The position numbers were made by a program, and so were the translations under genes. A stretch of DNA of 26,415 nucleotides, from the NCBI GenBank assembly GCA_023146365.1, contig JAGLCE010000045.1, positions 1 through 26,415 of the forward strand, read 5' to 3'. The notes under the pieces were generated by a model. That model was not told the origin of the DNA, did no database searches, and saw only the letters and a program-made list of their open reading frames with translations. This document shows, piece after piece, positions 1 to 7,320 of the stretch. This DNA is from Endozoicomonadaceae bacterium (lineage in GTDB: Bacteria > Pseudomonadota > Gammaproteobacteria > Pseudomonadales > Endozoicomonadaceae). Within the stretch, counting starts at the first letter, position 1. Each line of letters starts with the position of its first letter.

Positions 1-89
1 TTGGTTTCGTGCAAAGGTCTCACTTAAACGATAAAGTGGCTAATTTTATACTATTTTTCACCCACGACAACATCGGCTTGCCCCTCAGA

Positions 90-1100
90 TCATGCTTCTG
101 CAATAACCACTGCACGCAGTGGTGCAGGATAACCCTCCACGGTTTTTTCAGGACAATCAGGATCAAGAAAATCCGACAACGAGTTAAAAGGCATCCATTC
201 AGTCTGACGCTGCTCATCCACCGCTGTACGAGCCATATCGACGACTCGCGCATGATGAAATCCTGCACGTCGTAACCACAATAACAGCGTCGTCGTCGAT
301 GGCAGAAACCAGACATTACGCATCATTGCGTAGCGCTCATCAGGCATCAGAACCTCTCCTGGCCCCCCCTCAATAACCAACGTCTCCAGAACCAGCTCTC
401 CGCCAGAACACAAGGCACCATGCAATTCAAGCAAATGATCAATCGGCGAACGACGATGATAAAACACACCCATGGAAAATACGGTATCAAACACCTTAAG
501 CCGCTCTGGAACATCTTCTATTCGCAACGGCAAAAGATGCACCGGCAACGCGTTTCCGGCATAACGCTTAAACGCTTCAAACTGAACCAAAAACAGGCGA
601 GAAGGGTCAACCCCGATAACCTGACGTGCACCTTCACCCAGCATCCGCCAGCAGTGATAGCCTGAGCCACAACCCACATCAAGCACCAGCCGCCCTTTAA
701 GCGACGACAGGTGAGGCGCAATTCGCGTCCACTTCCAATCTGAACGCCATTCGCTGTCGATCACTTCACCAAAGAAATCAAATGGTCCCTTTCTCCAAGG
801 AATCAGCGCTTTCAGTCCACGGTGCAACCATCGCCTAACCTTACCATTCAGTGGCTTAGAGGCTGTTAGACTGACTTTAGCCTGATTCAACCCAACACGA
901 TCAACGGGAATAGACGGTAATGCATTAAGTGCTATCAACCAGCGATCAAGATCACCATGAGGAGTATCCACCAGTACGGTTTTCAACTGCTGCGGGAGTA
1001 CCTCCAACCAGCGGCGCATCAACCCGTCATTCATCAAAGGAAACAGTTCTTGGTAAAAATCAAGCGGATTTATCACATTCGTTTTGTCGTTTGCAAGCAT
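90..1100 (-). CDS. cmoB: tRNA U34 carboxymethyltransferase CmoB
   Basis: CmoB transfers the carboxymethyl group of carboxy-S-adenosylmethionine to 5-hydroxyuridine at position 34 of several tRNAs, giving the wobble base cmo5U. The protein is a Rossmann-fold methyltransferase: motif I reads LDVGCGSGYHCWRM and is followed by the GVDPS acidic loop. The N-terminal NPLDFYQEL region and the GVFYHRRSP motif are typical of CmoB. I chose the ATG at 1100, two bases after the cmoA stop. It gives 336 residues, near the usual ~323. An upstream in-frame start at 1127 would overlap cmoA by 25 bases. It is the second gene of a cmoA-cmoB pair whose products act in sequence: CmoA makes the cofactor and CmoB uses it. 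The family call is secure; the exact start is less so. Confidence 0.95.
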   Translation of the reverse strand: MLANDKTNVINPLDFYQELFPLMNDGLMRRWLEVLPQQLKTVLVDTPHGDLDRWLIALNALPSIPVDRVGLNQAKVSLTASKPLNGKVRRWLHRGLKALIPWRKGPFDFFGEVIDSEWRSDWKWTRIAPHLSSLKGRLVLDVGCGSGYHCWRMLGEGARQVIGVDPSRLFLVQFEAFKRYAGNALPVHLLPLRIEDVPERLKVFDTVFSMGVFYHRRSPIDHLLELHGALCSGGELVLETLVIEGGPGEVLMPDERYAMMRNVWFLPSTTTLLLWLRRAGFHHARVVDMARTAVDEQRQTEWMPFNSLSDFLDPDCPEKTVEGYPAPLRAVVIAEA

Positions 1101-1102
1101 GA

Positions 1103-1831
1103 TTACTTCACGGCAAGCAGTGAGCAAAAATTAAAACATTGATACCATAGCACGGCCTGTTTAAAGCCCGCCGCCAGTAAACGCTCTCGATGTTGCTCTA
1201 GCGTTTCCGGTATCAAATAGTTTTCCAACGCCGTGCGTTTCTGGCTGATTTCAAGCTCAGAATAACCGTTAGCACGCTTAAAATCATAATGAAGCGCTTC
1301 CTGTAACATCTGTTCATCCTGATCAAACATCAACTTTTCAGAGAGGATCAAGACACCTCCCTCATTGAGTCCATTGACAATATTATTCAGCAACGGCAGC
1401 CGATCCTCAGGCGCAATAAACTGAAGTGTAAAATTAAGCGTGACGACCGAAGCATGACTCATCGTAATATGGCGTATATCATCCAACAGCAATTCAACAG
1501 GCACACGACTGCTGTCTGCATCCAGATAAGTCTGGCAGCGCTGAATCATGGCCTCCGAGTTATCCACGGCCACTATTTTGCAGCCCGGCTTATCCACACA
1601 GTGACGCATCGCCAGCGTTGCCTCTCCCAAAGAACAACCCAGATCATAAAGCGTGGAATCTGGCTGCACATAGTGCGACGTTATAATACCAATCATGGGA
1701 ATAATCGTGGTATACCCAGGCACTGAACGCTGGATCATATCGGGAAAAACACGCACTACGGCATCATCAAAGGCAAAACTCGCCAGATCATCATGAGATT
1801 CAGCATAAAGACGATCAAGTATATTATTCAT
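1103..1831 (-). CDS. cmoA: carboxy-S-adenosyl-L-methionine synthase CmoA
   Basis: CmoA converts SAM and prephenate to carboxy-SAM, the donor used by CmoB for wobble-uridine modification. The 242-residue protein has the class I methyltransferase glycine loop YDLGCSLGEATLAM, the acidic VAVDNSEAM strand and the downstream NFTLQFI segment, as in the family. Its length matches the usual ~245 residues. It starts at ATG 1831 with only a weak Shine-Dalgarno sequence. It lies 161 bases downstream of cdsA on the same strand, so it may have its own promoter, although I could not place one convincingly. cmoB follows after a 2-base gap, so the two are almost certainly co-translated. Confidence 0.95.
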   Translation of the reverse strand: MNNILDRLYAESHDDLASFAFDDAVVRVFPDMIQRSVPGYTTIIPMIGIITSHYVQPDSTLYDLGCSLGEATLAMRHCVDKPGCKIVAVDNSEAMIQRCQTYLDADSSRVPVELLLDDIRHITMSHASVVTLNFTLQFIAPEDRLPLLNNIVNGLNEGGVLILSEKLMFDQDEQMLQEALHYDFKRANGYSELEISQKRTALENYLIPETLEQHRERLLAAGFKQAVLWYQCFNFCSLLAVK

Positions 1832-1992
1832 TTGTGCTCAAGGAAACTCTCCACACTAAAAGCTTGATAGAACAAAACCATCAATGATCATTATCACCAC
1901 AATCAGCGTACCACTACGACCACCAACTCTTCAGAGGTTGCAATACAGATCACTCCGCGAACGTCGCACATGACCATCCAACTCCCCGACTA

Positions 1993-2796
1993 TCACGCCG
2001 CCATTTTCAAAATCCAGAATACAGCAAAAATAGGAATGACAGCCGTTAAACTGTCGATACGATCCATCACTCCGCCATGACCAGGCAACAACTGACTACT
2101 GTCTTTCAGTCCTGCCTCACGCTTGAACATGCTTTCCAGTATATCGCCAAGAACCGACACCATCGTCACCACTAGCGCAACGACCACCCATCCTATGCAC
2201 TCAAACAGGCTTAAATGCTGGTACCAACTGACCAGCAACGTAATCAGGGTCGTCATCAACAGCCCCCCAAAGACACCTTCCCACGATTTACCAGGACTAA
2301 TGACAGGCGCCAACTTACGTTGTCCAAACATTCTGCCTGAAAAATAAGCGCCTAAATCTGCGCCCCATACTAGAAGAAATACATAGAGGATCAGCCAATT
2401 ACCCTGTGGCTGGCTTTTTAGGTAAACCAACCCTCCCCAAGCCGGTAACAAAACCAGCCAACCCATCAACAGTCTGATAACACGATTTTCCCAAACCAGT
2501 TTGGAGGCAGGATAACTGATCACCAGCATCAACGCCATGAACCACCAAGCAAATCCTGTGCCGAGTAAAAAGCCTGGAGGAACCGATGAGAGAAAGTAGA
2601 TCAATCCCGCGATCAGCAGACCATAACCCACCCGTACTAGCTGATTGGAAAAACCTGACAGATTCGCCCACTCCCAAGCGGCTAAGGCAATGACGACCGC
2701 AATAAAGGTCGAGAATAGTGACAACGGCAACAGAAAAACCCCACACAATACCACAGGCAATAACATCAGAGCGGTGATTACTCGCTGCTTCAGCAC
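1993..2796 (-). CDS. cdsA: phosphatidate cytidylyltransferase CdsA
   Basis: CdsA makes CDP-diacylglycerol from phosphatidic acid and CTP at the inner membrane; this is the branch-point precursor of all phospholipids. The 267-residue protein is very hydrophobic, with about eight predicted membrane segments. Near the C-terminus it has the CDP-DG synthetase signature: SMFKREAGLKD followed by LPGHGGVMDRIDS. The start is GTG at 2796, overlapping the uppS stop by 7 bases; a GAGGTG ribosome-binding site inside uppS sits about 8 bases upstream. This is the conserved uppS-cdsA arrangement. In related genomes dxr and/or rseP-bamA follow; here cmoA does. Confidence 0.96.
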   Translation of the reverse strand: MLKQRVITALMLLPVVLCGVFLLPLSLFSTFIAVVIALAAWEWANLSGFSNQLVRVGYGLLIAGLIYFLSSVPPGFLLGTGFAWWFMALMLVISYPASKLVWENRVIRLLMGWLVLLPAWGGLVYLKSQPQGNWLILYVFLLVWGADLGAYFSGRMFGQRKLAPVISPGKSWEGVFGGLLMTTLITLLVSWYQHLSLFECIGWVVVALVVTMVSVLGDILESMFKREAGLKDSSQLLPGHGGVMDRIDSLTAVIPIFAVFWILKMAA

Positions 2797-3575
2797 ACTG
2801 ATTCCACCTCTAATTGTCCACTCGTTTTTCCGTAACGACGCTGCCGTCGGCCATAATCCAGTATCGCTTTTTGAAGTTCTTCAGAATCAAAATCCGGCCA
2901 CAACAAATCCGAGAAATAGAACTCAGAATACGCACACTGCCACAATAAAAAATTACTGATACGGTGCTCACCACTGGTTCTAATCAGCAGATCCAAGGAG
3001 GGGAGTCCGCCTGTTGACAATGCTACATCAAAACGATCACGGGTAATGTTAGCTGGATCCAGCTCACCTTTTTGCACCTCTTCAGCCAGCCTCCTAGCCG
3101 CCTGTACTATATCCCACTGACCACCATAACCGGCCGCGACCACAAGGGTCATCTTATCATTATCAGCCGTCAGCAACTCAGCCTCACGAGCACGCACCTG
3201 TATCGCTGGACTGAATAAGGTAAGATCCCCAATCACTTTCAGCCGGATGTTATGCTTATGCAGCTTTTGCACCTCCCGCTTAAGCGCACGAAGAAACAGA
3301 TCCATCAAGGCGTTCACCTCATCCGTCGGTCGCCCCCAGTTCTCACTGGAAAACGCAAACAGAGTCAGTACACGAATACCATAATCGCCACACGCTTCGA
3401 TCACCTTGCGCACAGTCTTAATCCCAGCACGATGTCCGGCAATACTAGGCAAATAGCGCTTCTTCGCCCAGCGGTTATTGCCATCCATAATAATCGCAAC
3501 ATGACGGGGAATGCTATTGATGAAGATGTCAGCATCGGCAGTCAATGCTGACTGAAAAGCAGATGATTGGGGCAT
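2790..3575 (-). CDS. uppS: isoprenyl transferase (undecaprenyl diphosphate synthase)
   Basis: UppS is a cis-prenyltransferase that condenses eight IPP units onto farnesyl diphosphate to make the C55 carrier lipid for peptidoglycan and surface polysaccharides. The substrate-binding motif HVAIIMDGNNRWAKKR is near residues 25-40. FAFSSENWGRP follows, and the C-terminal RTSGEHRISNFLLWQ and AYSEFYF motifs bind IPP and Mg. Its 261 residues match the family. It starts at ATG 3575, 74 bases after frr, with no strong ribosome-binding site at ideal distance. It consumes the IPP made by the mevalonate operon further upstream on the same strand. In enterics dxr lies between frr and this gene; here there is no room for it. 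Confidence 0.96.
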   Translation of the reverse strand: MPQSSAFQSALTADADIFINSIPRHVAIIMDGNNRWAKKRYLPSIAGHRAGIKTVRKVIEACGDYGIRVLTLFAFSSENWGRPTDEVNALMDLFLRALKREVQKLHKHNIRLKVIGDLTLFSPAIQVRAREAELLTADNDKMTLVVAAGYGGQWDIVQAARRLAEEVQKGELDPANITRDRFDVALSTGGLPSLDLLIRTSGEHRISNFLLWQCAYSEFYFSDLLWPDFDSEELQKAILDYGRRQRRYGKTSGQLEVESVC

Positions 3576-3649
3576 GATTTATTTCAAAGTTACCTCACAA
3601 GAATCACTCGGTAAACAACGAACCCAGAAAACACCTAAGACTCATCTTA

Positions 3650-4207
3650 TTAAACTATCATCAAATCTTTTTCTTTACTCTCTAGCGCCTTATCAACTTC
3701 AGCGATATATTGATCAGTAATGGTCTGTACATCATCCTGCGCCTTACGTTCTTCATCCTCGCTGATCTCTTTTTCCTTCTCCAGCTCTTTGATGTCCGTC
3801 ATTATATCGCGGCGGATGTTACGGATAGCAACCCGCGCCTGCTCAGCATCTTGACGCGCCTGACGGGTATAGCCCTTACGGGTATCTTCCGTCAGCGACG
3901 GTAACGGAACACGGATCACCTCACCGGCAGTGGAGGGATTCAGACCCAGATCAGACTTCAAAATGGCTTTTTCAACTTCGGGCACCATAGCTCTCTCCCA
4001 GACCCGAATGGCCAAGGTACGGCTATCTTCAACAGTAATGTTCGCCACCTGAGAGAGTGGCGACTCTGAGCCATAATAAGAGACACGAACACTTTCCAGC
4101 AGGCTTGGATGAGCCCGTCCAGTACGAATTTTGGCAAACGCCGTATTCAGCGATCCCACACTTTTCCGCATTCTCGATTTGGCATCGCTCTTAAGTTCGT
4201 TAATCAT
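3650..4207 (-). CDS. frr: ribosome recycling factor
   Basis: RRF works with EF-G to split post-termination ribosomes. The 185-residue protein starts MINELKSDAKSRM and has the conserved AFAKIRTGRAHPSLLE segment near the N-terminus. It also has the LAIRVWERAMVPEVEKAI and SDLGLNPSTAGEVIRVPLP stretches of the domain I/II interface, and a long charged helical C-terminus. Length is exactly typical. Its ATG overlaps the pyrH stop by four bases (ATGA), so it is translationally coupled to pyrH. Confidence 0.98.
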   Translation of the reverse strand: MINELKSDAKSRMRKSVGSLNTAFAKIRTGRAHPSLLESVRVSYYGSESPLSQVANITVEDSRTLAIRVWERAMVPEVEKAILKSDLGLNPSTAGEVIRVPLPSLTEDTRKGYTRQARQDAEQARVAIRNIRRDIMTDIKELEKEKEISEDEERKAQDDVQTITDQYIAEVDKALESKEKDLMIV

Positions 4208-4941
4208 GAGTCACTCCCACACACGAAGGTTCCCTCATCGCCACCGACAACGATATTTAAAAGGGCTCCGGCTTTATTCATTTTAAACACACAGAGCGGC
4301 ATCTGGTAATCACGCACCAAGCAGATAGCGGTCAGATCCATCACCCCCAGTTTACGATCCAGAATCTCGTCATAGGTCAAGCGATCGAACTTTTTGGCAG
4401 CCGGATTATTGACTGGATCAGTGTCATACACACCATCCACCTTAGTGGCCTTCAACACTAGATCAGCATTCACTTCAATACCCCGCAAGCAAGCGGCAGA
4501 ATCCGTGGTGAAAAAAGGATTCCCTGTACCTGCAGAAAAGATCACCACACTGCCAGAGTTCAAGTAGCGCAACGCACACCGACGATCATAGTACTCTACC
4601 ACGCCACTCATAGGAATGGCGGACATAACGCAGGTATTGATATTGGAACGCTCCAGCGCATCACGCATGGCCAGCGCATTCATGACAGTGGCCAGCATAC
4701 CCATATGATCACCAGTCACTCTGTCCATACCGGCCGCATTCAATGCCGCACCGCGGAATAAGTTTCCACCACCAATGACCAAGCCGACCTGAACACCAAT
4801 CCCTATCAGCTGTCCGATTTCGAGCGCCATACGATCCAGAACCTTGGGATCAATACCGAACGCTTCGCTCCCCATCAACGCTTCACCACTGAGTTTCAGA
4901 AGAATACGATGATATTTAGGTTGACGATCTATTCCAGGCAT
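4204..4941 (-). CDS. pyrH: UMP kinase PyrH
   Basis: PyrH phosphorylates UMP to UDP in pyrimidine nucleotide synthesis; it is a hexamer of the amino-acid-kinase fold, unlike eukaryotic UMP/CMP kinases. Visible motifs are YHRILLKLSGEALMG at the N-terminus, VIGGGNLFRG, MDRVTGDHMGMLATVMNALA, FSAGTGNPFFTTDSAA and KVDGVYDTDPVNNP. Length is 245 residues, as expected. The start ATG at 4941 is preceded by GGAG at 7 bases. It overlaps frr by four bases. A 159-base spacer containing a hairpin separates it from tsf. Confidence 0.98.
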   Translation of the reverse strand: MPGIDRQPKYHRILLKLSGEALMGSEAFGIDPKVLDRMALEIGQLIGIGVQVGLVIGGGNLFRGAALNAAGMDRVTGDHMGMLATVMNALAMRDALERSNINTCVMSAIPMSGVVEYYDRRCALRYLNSGSVVIFSAGTGNPFFTTDSAACLRGIEVNADLVLKATKVDGVYDTDPVNNPAAKKFDRLTYDEILDRKLGVMDLTAICLVRDYQMPLCVFKMNKAGALLNIVVGGDEGTFVCGSDS

Positions 4942-4998
4942 CCCGACTCTCCGTCAACGGACGTTTAATAATACGCAGACCACTGGCCATTGACAGAT

Positions 4999-5031
4999 GG
5001 CATCCATCAATGTCTGACGACATTGATTGCC
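4999..5031. repeat. stable hairpin between tsf and pyrH
   Basis: A 9-base perfect inverted repeat (ATCAATGTC / GACATTGAT, 4-base loop) is extended by an outer GGCA/TGCC clamp. It lies in the 159-base tsf-pyrH spacer. No T-tract follows on either strand, so it is not a standard Rho-independent terminator. It could be an RNA-processing or stability element in the rpsB-tsf-pyrH transcript; that role is inference. Confidence 0.6.
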
Positions 5032-5100
5032 GATATCGCCGATCAGAACCAGCAGCAGAAGGGCGACGAATGACTCTGCCGCCCAGCACCACCATAAGCC

Positions 5101-5958
5101 TTACATGCCTGCCTGGGCACGAACCTCGGCAGCGAAATCAACCTCTTTTTTCTCAATACCTTCGCCCACTTCAAAGCGGATAAAGCGCTTGATGGTAGCA
5201 TCAGCATCGCTAGCCAGCTTGCCAATCGTTATGTCAAGATTCTTGACAAAAGGCTGTTCAACCAAACTGTTTTCAGCCAAGAACTTGTTGACACGACCAA
5301 CAATCATCTTCTCAACGATTTCAGGCGGTTTACCGCTATCCAGTGCTTGAGCACGGAAAATCTCTCTTTCTTTTTCCACCAGATCAGCCTGCATCTCCTC
5401 CTTGTTGACAACCTGAGGACTCATTGCAGCTATATGCATAGCGATATCTTTAGCCAACTCAGCGTTACCACCTTCCAGAGAGACCAAAACAGCGATACGC
5501 TGATTACCGTGAACATAACTACCCACAACATCGCCTTCCAAAGTGGCGGTGCGACGAACGCTAATGTTTTCACCGATTTTTTGCATCAGTGCCAAACGAG
5601 TCGTCTCCAGCTCACCGTCCATCAGTGCATCAATATCAGTTTGCTTGGCATCAAACGCACGCTTAGTCACCGTGTTAACAAAATCCAAGAAGTTATCATC
5701 ACGAGCCACGAAGTCAGTTTCACTGTTCACTTCAATCAGCATGCCGAACTTAGCATCATCAGCCACTTTCACAGCAACCACACCTTCAGCCGCAATACGA
5801 CCTGCTTTTTTGGCAGCTTTCGCCTGGCCAGATTTACGCAATTCTTCAATGGCCTTTTCAATATCGCCGTCAGCCTCAACCAACGCCTTCTTGCACTCCA
5901 TCATGCCAAGACCGGTGCGATCACGCAGCTCCTTTACCTGTGCTGCAGTAATGGTCAT
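5101..5958 (-). CDS. tsf: elongation factor Ts
   Basis: EF-Ts is the guanine-nucleotide exchange factor that regenerates EF-Tu-GTP. The 285-residue protein begins with the UBA-like N-terminal domain (ITAAQVKELRDRTGLGMMEC, then KKALVEADGDIEKAIEELR). The conserved SETDFVARDDNF motif follows in the core, with the dimerisation/coiled-coil region after it. The start ATG at 5958 is preceded by GAGGA at 7 bases. It follows rpsB in the universal rpsB-tsf order, separated by 171 bases that include an attenuator-type terminator, which would lower tsf/pyrH expression relative to rpsB. Confidence 0.98.
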   Translation of the reverse strand: MTITAAQVKELRDRTGLGMMECKKALVEADGDIEKAIEELRKSGQAKAAKKAGRIAAEGVVAVKVADDAKFGMLIEVNSETDFVARDDNFLDFVNTVTKRAFDAKQTDIDALMDGELETTRLALMQKIGENISVRRTATLEGDVVGSYVHGNQRIAVLVSLEGGNAELAKDIAMHIAAMSPQVVNKEEMQADLVEKEREIFRAQALDSGKPPEIVEKMIVGRVNKFLAENSLVEQPFVKNLDITIGKLASDADATIKRFIRFEVGEGIEKKEVDFAAEVRAQAGM

Positions 5959-6087
5959 TTTTGTATCCTCTAAATCTTAATTACGCTGTCATACACCAGA
6001 ATGCAACAGCCGTCATGAAATAAATCAGTGCCCTAAAGCCCTAAACGATATCGGTCAGTCTCAACTGAAGATTCAGCCCTGTATAGC

Positions 6088-6116
6088 AAAAAAAAAGAGG
6101 GCCAAGCCCCCTTTTT
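6088..6116 (-). terminator. Rho-independent terminator/attenuator after rpsB
   Basis: Read on the minus strand, a GC stem GGGGGC / GCCCTC (one G-U pair, 3-base TTG loop) is flanked by five A's and followed by nine T's. It starts about 14 bases after the rpsB stop and lies before tsf. It probably terminates part of the rpsB transcripts, as is known for the rpsB-tsf spacer in E. coli. Confidence 0.85.
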
Positions 6117-6129
6117 CAAAACAGGACGA

Positions 6130-7062
6130 TTACTCCGCGGAGTCTTTACCGCTCTTTTTACTCTCTTTAGCAGTTGCATCAGCGTCTTTTACGACGGCAT
6201 CAACAGCCGTTTTTTCTACACCTGCATTGGCTGCAGCAGCCTCTACGACTACATCAGTAGTAGCAGCTTCTTTTTCTACAACGGCATCAACAGCCGTTTT
6301 TTCTACATCTGTATTGGCTGCAGCAACATCTACGACTACATCAGTAATAGCAGCTTCTTTTTCTACGACTGCTATACCGGCAGAAGAACGACCTTCCATG
6401 ATCGCATTAGCAGCAGACTCAATGTACAACTGGATAGCACGGATAGCGTCATCGTTACCAGGGATAACAATATCAACGCCATCAGGGTTGCTATTGGTAT
6501 CAACGACACCAATCACAGGAATACCCAGCTTATTAGCTTCCTGAATAGCAATTTTTTCATGATCAACATCAATCACGAAGAGCGCATCCGGCAAACCACC
6601 CATCTCTTTAATACCACCCAAGCTGCGATCCAGTTTTTCCAAGGTGCGAGTACGCATCAAAGCTTCTTTCTTGGTCAGTTTATCAAACGTACCGTCGTTA
6701 GCCTGAATTTCCAGCTCACGCAAACGACGGACAGACTGACGGATCGTTTTGTAGTTAGTCAGCATGCCACCCAGCCAGCGGTGGTCAACATAAGGCATGC
6801 CACAACGCTGAGCGTTTCCACGAATAATCTTGCTTGCAGCTCGCTTGGTCCCCACAAACAGAACCTTGTTTTTTTTAGTAGCCAGATTTTTGATCAGATC
6901 CAGAGCCTGGTTGAACGCAGGCAAGGTGTACTCCAAGTTGATAATGTGAATGCGGTCACGGGCACCGAAGATGAACTTGCACATCTTAGGATTCCAGTAG
7001 CGAGTTTGGTGTCCGAAATGAACACCAGCCTTCAGCATGTCACGCATGGATACTTGAGCCAT
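6130..7062 (-). CDS. rpsB: 30S ribosomal protein S2 with duplicated C-terminal extension
   Basis: S2 is a structural protein of the small subunit, needed for S1 binding. The core (residues 1 to about 235) is canonical: MAQVSMRDMLKAGVHFGHQT, the FGARDRIHIINLEYT segment, GTKRAASKII, WLGGMLTNYKTIR and VDTNSNPDG. I chose ATG 7062 because MAQVSMRDML is the usual S2 N-terminus and AAGGAG sits 6 bases upstream; the longer reading from 7098 would run into the leader. The protein has 310 residues against ~241 in E. coli. The excess is an acidic/alanine-valine-rich tail made of two 29-residue repeats (about 232-260 and 261-289) and a charged SK-rich end. Confidence 0.98.
   Translation of the reverse strand: MAQVSMRDMLKAGVHFGHQTRYWNPKMCKFIFGARDRIHIINLEYTLPAFNQALDLIKNLATKKNKVLFVGTKRAASKIIRGNAQRCGMPYVDHRWLGGMLTNYKTIRQSVRRLRELEIQANDGTFDKLTKKEALMRTRTLEKLDRSLGGIKEMGGLPDALFVIDVDHEKIAIQEANKLGIPVIGVVDTNSNPDGVDIVIPGNDDAIRAIQLYIESAANAIMEGRSSAGIAVVEKEAAITDVVVDVAAANTDVEKTAVDAVVEKEAATTDVVVEAAAANAGVEKTAVDAVVKDADATAKESKKSGKDSAE
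6196..6369 (-). repeat. two 87-bp in-frame tandem repeats in the 3' end of rpsB
   Basis: Two imperfect copies of an 87-base unit (6283-6369 and 6196-6282) encode 29 residues each. Both share the pattern VVEKEAAxTDVVV, then AAAN, then VEKTAVDA. The period is a multiple of three, so copy number can change without a frameshift. The repeats begin where the S2 core ends. Confidence 0.92.
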
Positions 7063-7091
7063 GAAAAACTCCTTCAAAGGGGTTATGCCTC

Positions 7092-7152
7092 CATACACCC
7101 CATGGTTCGACCCTTTTCAAGAGGGCACCCGAAAACCATGTGTCGGTGTATG
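7092..7152 (-). promoter_or_regulatory. structured rpsB leader (probable S2 autoregulatory element)
   Basis: The rpsB 5' leader folds into a long stem. An outer 8-bp helix (7092-7099 with 7145-7152) encloses a 7-bp helix (7101-7107 with 7134-7140) and a small inner CCCT/AGGG hairpin. The stem ends about 18 bases upstream of the Shine-Dalgarno. Gammaproteobacterial rpsB leaders are known to bind excess S2 and repress rpsB-tsf translation; that this hairpin does so is inference from position and structure. Confidence 0.6.
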
Positions 7153-7202
7153 TGTGGTTTATAAATCATAAGAATATCTATGGCGATCACCATAAGTGCA
7201 AA

Positions 7203-7231
7203 TTTATACCACAATCACAATGAACTGCACA
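7203..7231 (-). promoter_or_regulatory. candidate extended -10 promoter for rpsB
   Basis: On the minus strand TATAAA (7203-7208) is preceded by TGG, an extended -10 arrangement. A weak -35 (TGTGCA, 7226-7231) lies at 17-base spacing. Transcription would start near 7195 and give a leader of about 130 bases that includes the stem at 7092-7152. The call rests on motif matching by eye. Confidence 0.4.
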
Positions 7232-7274
7232 GTCCCAGACAACCATTCCCTGCAAAAATATGCGGGAAAAAAAG

Positions 7275-7316
7275 TTCCTTACGAATTCCTTACGGGTTCC
7301 TTACGGGTTCCTTACG
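7275..7316. repeat. 11-bp tandem repeat between mvaD and rpsB
   Basis: Four copies of TTCCTTACG separated by two-base linkers (AA, GG, GG) give an exact 11-base period. A degenerate fifth unit runs into the mvaD stop codon. On the transcribed minus strand each unit reads CGTAAGGAA, so a series of AAGGA-like sequences would sit just after mvaD. No ORF follows closely, so I do not read them as functional ribosome-binding sites. Confidence 0.85.
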
Positions 7317-7320
7317 GAAG

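Noticed and set aside
5347..5973. 208-codon frame on the plus strand
   Set aside because: It is entirely antisense to tsf, which is certain.
6227..6544. Plus-strand Ala/Ser/Thr-rich ORF opposite rpsB
   Set aside because: Its composition is the mirror of the rpsB tail repeats; it is a shadow frame.
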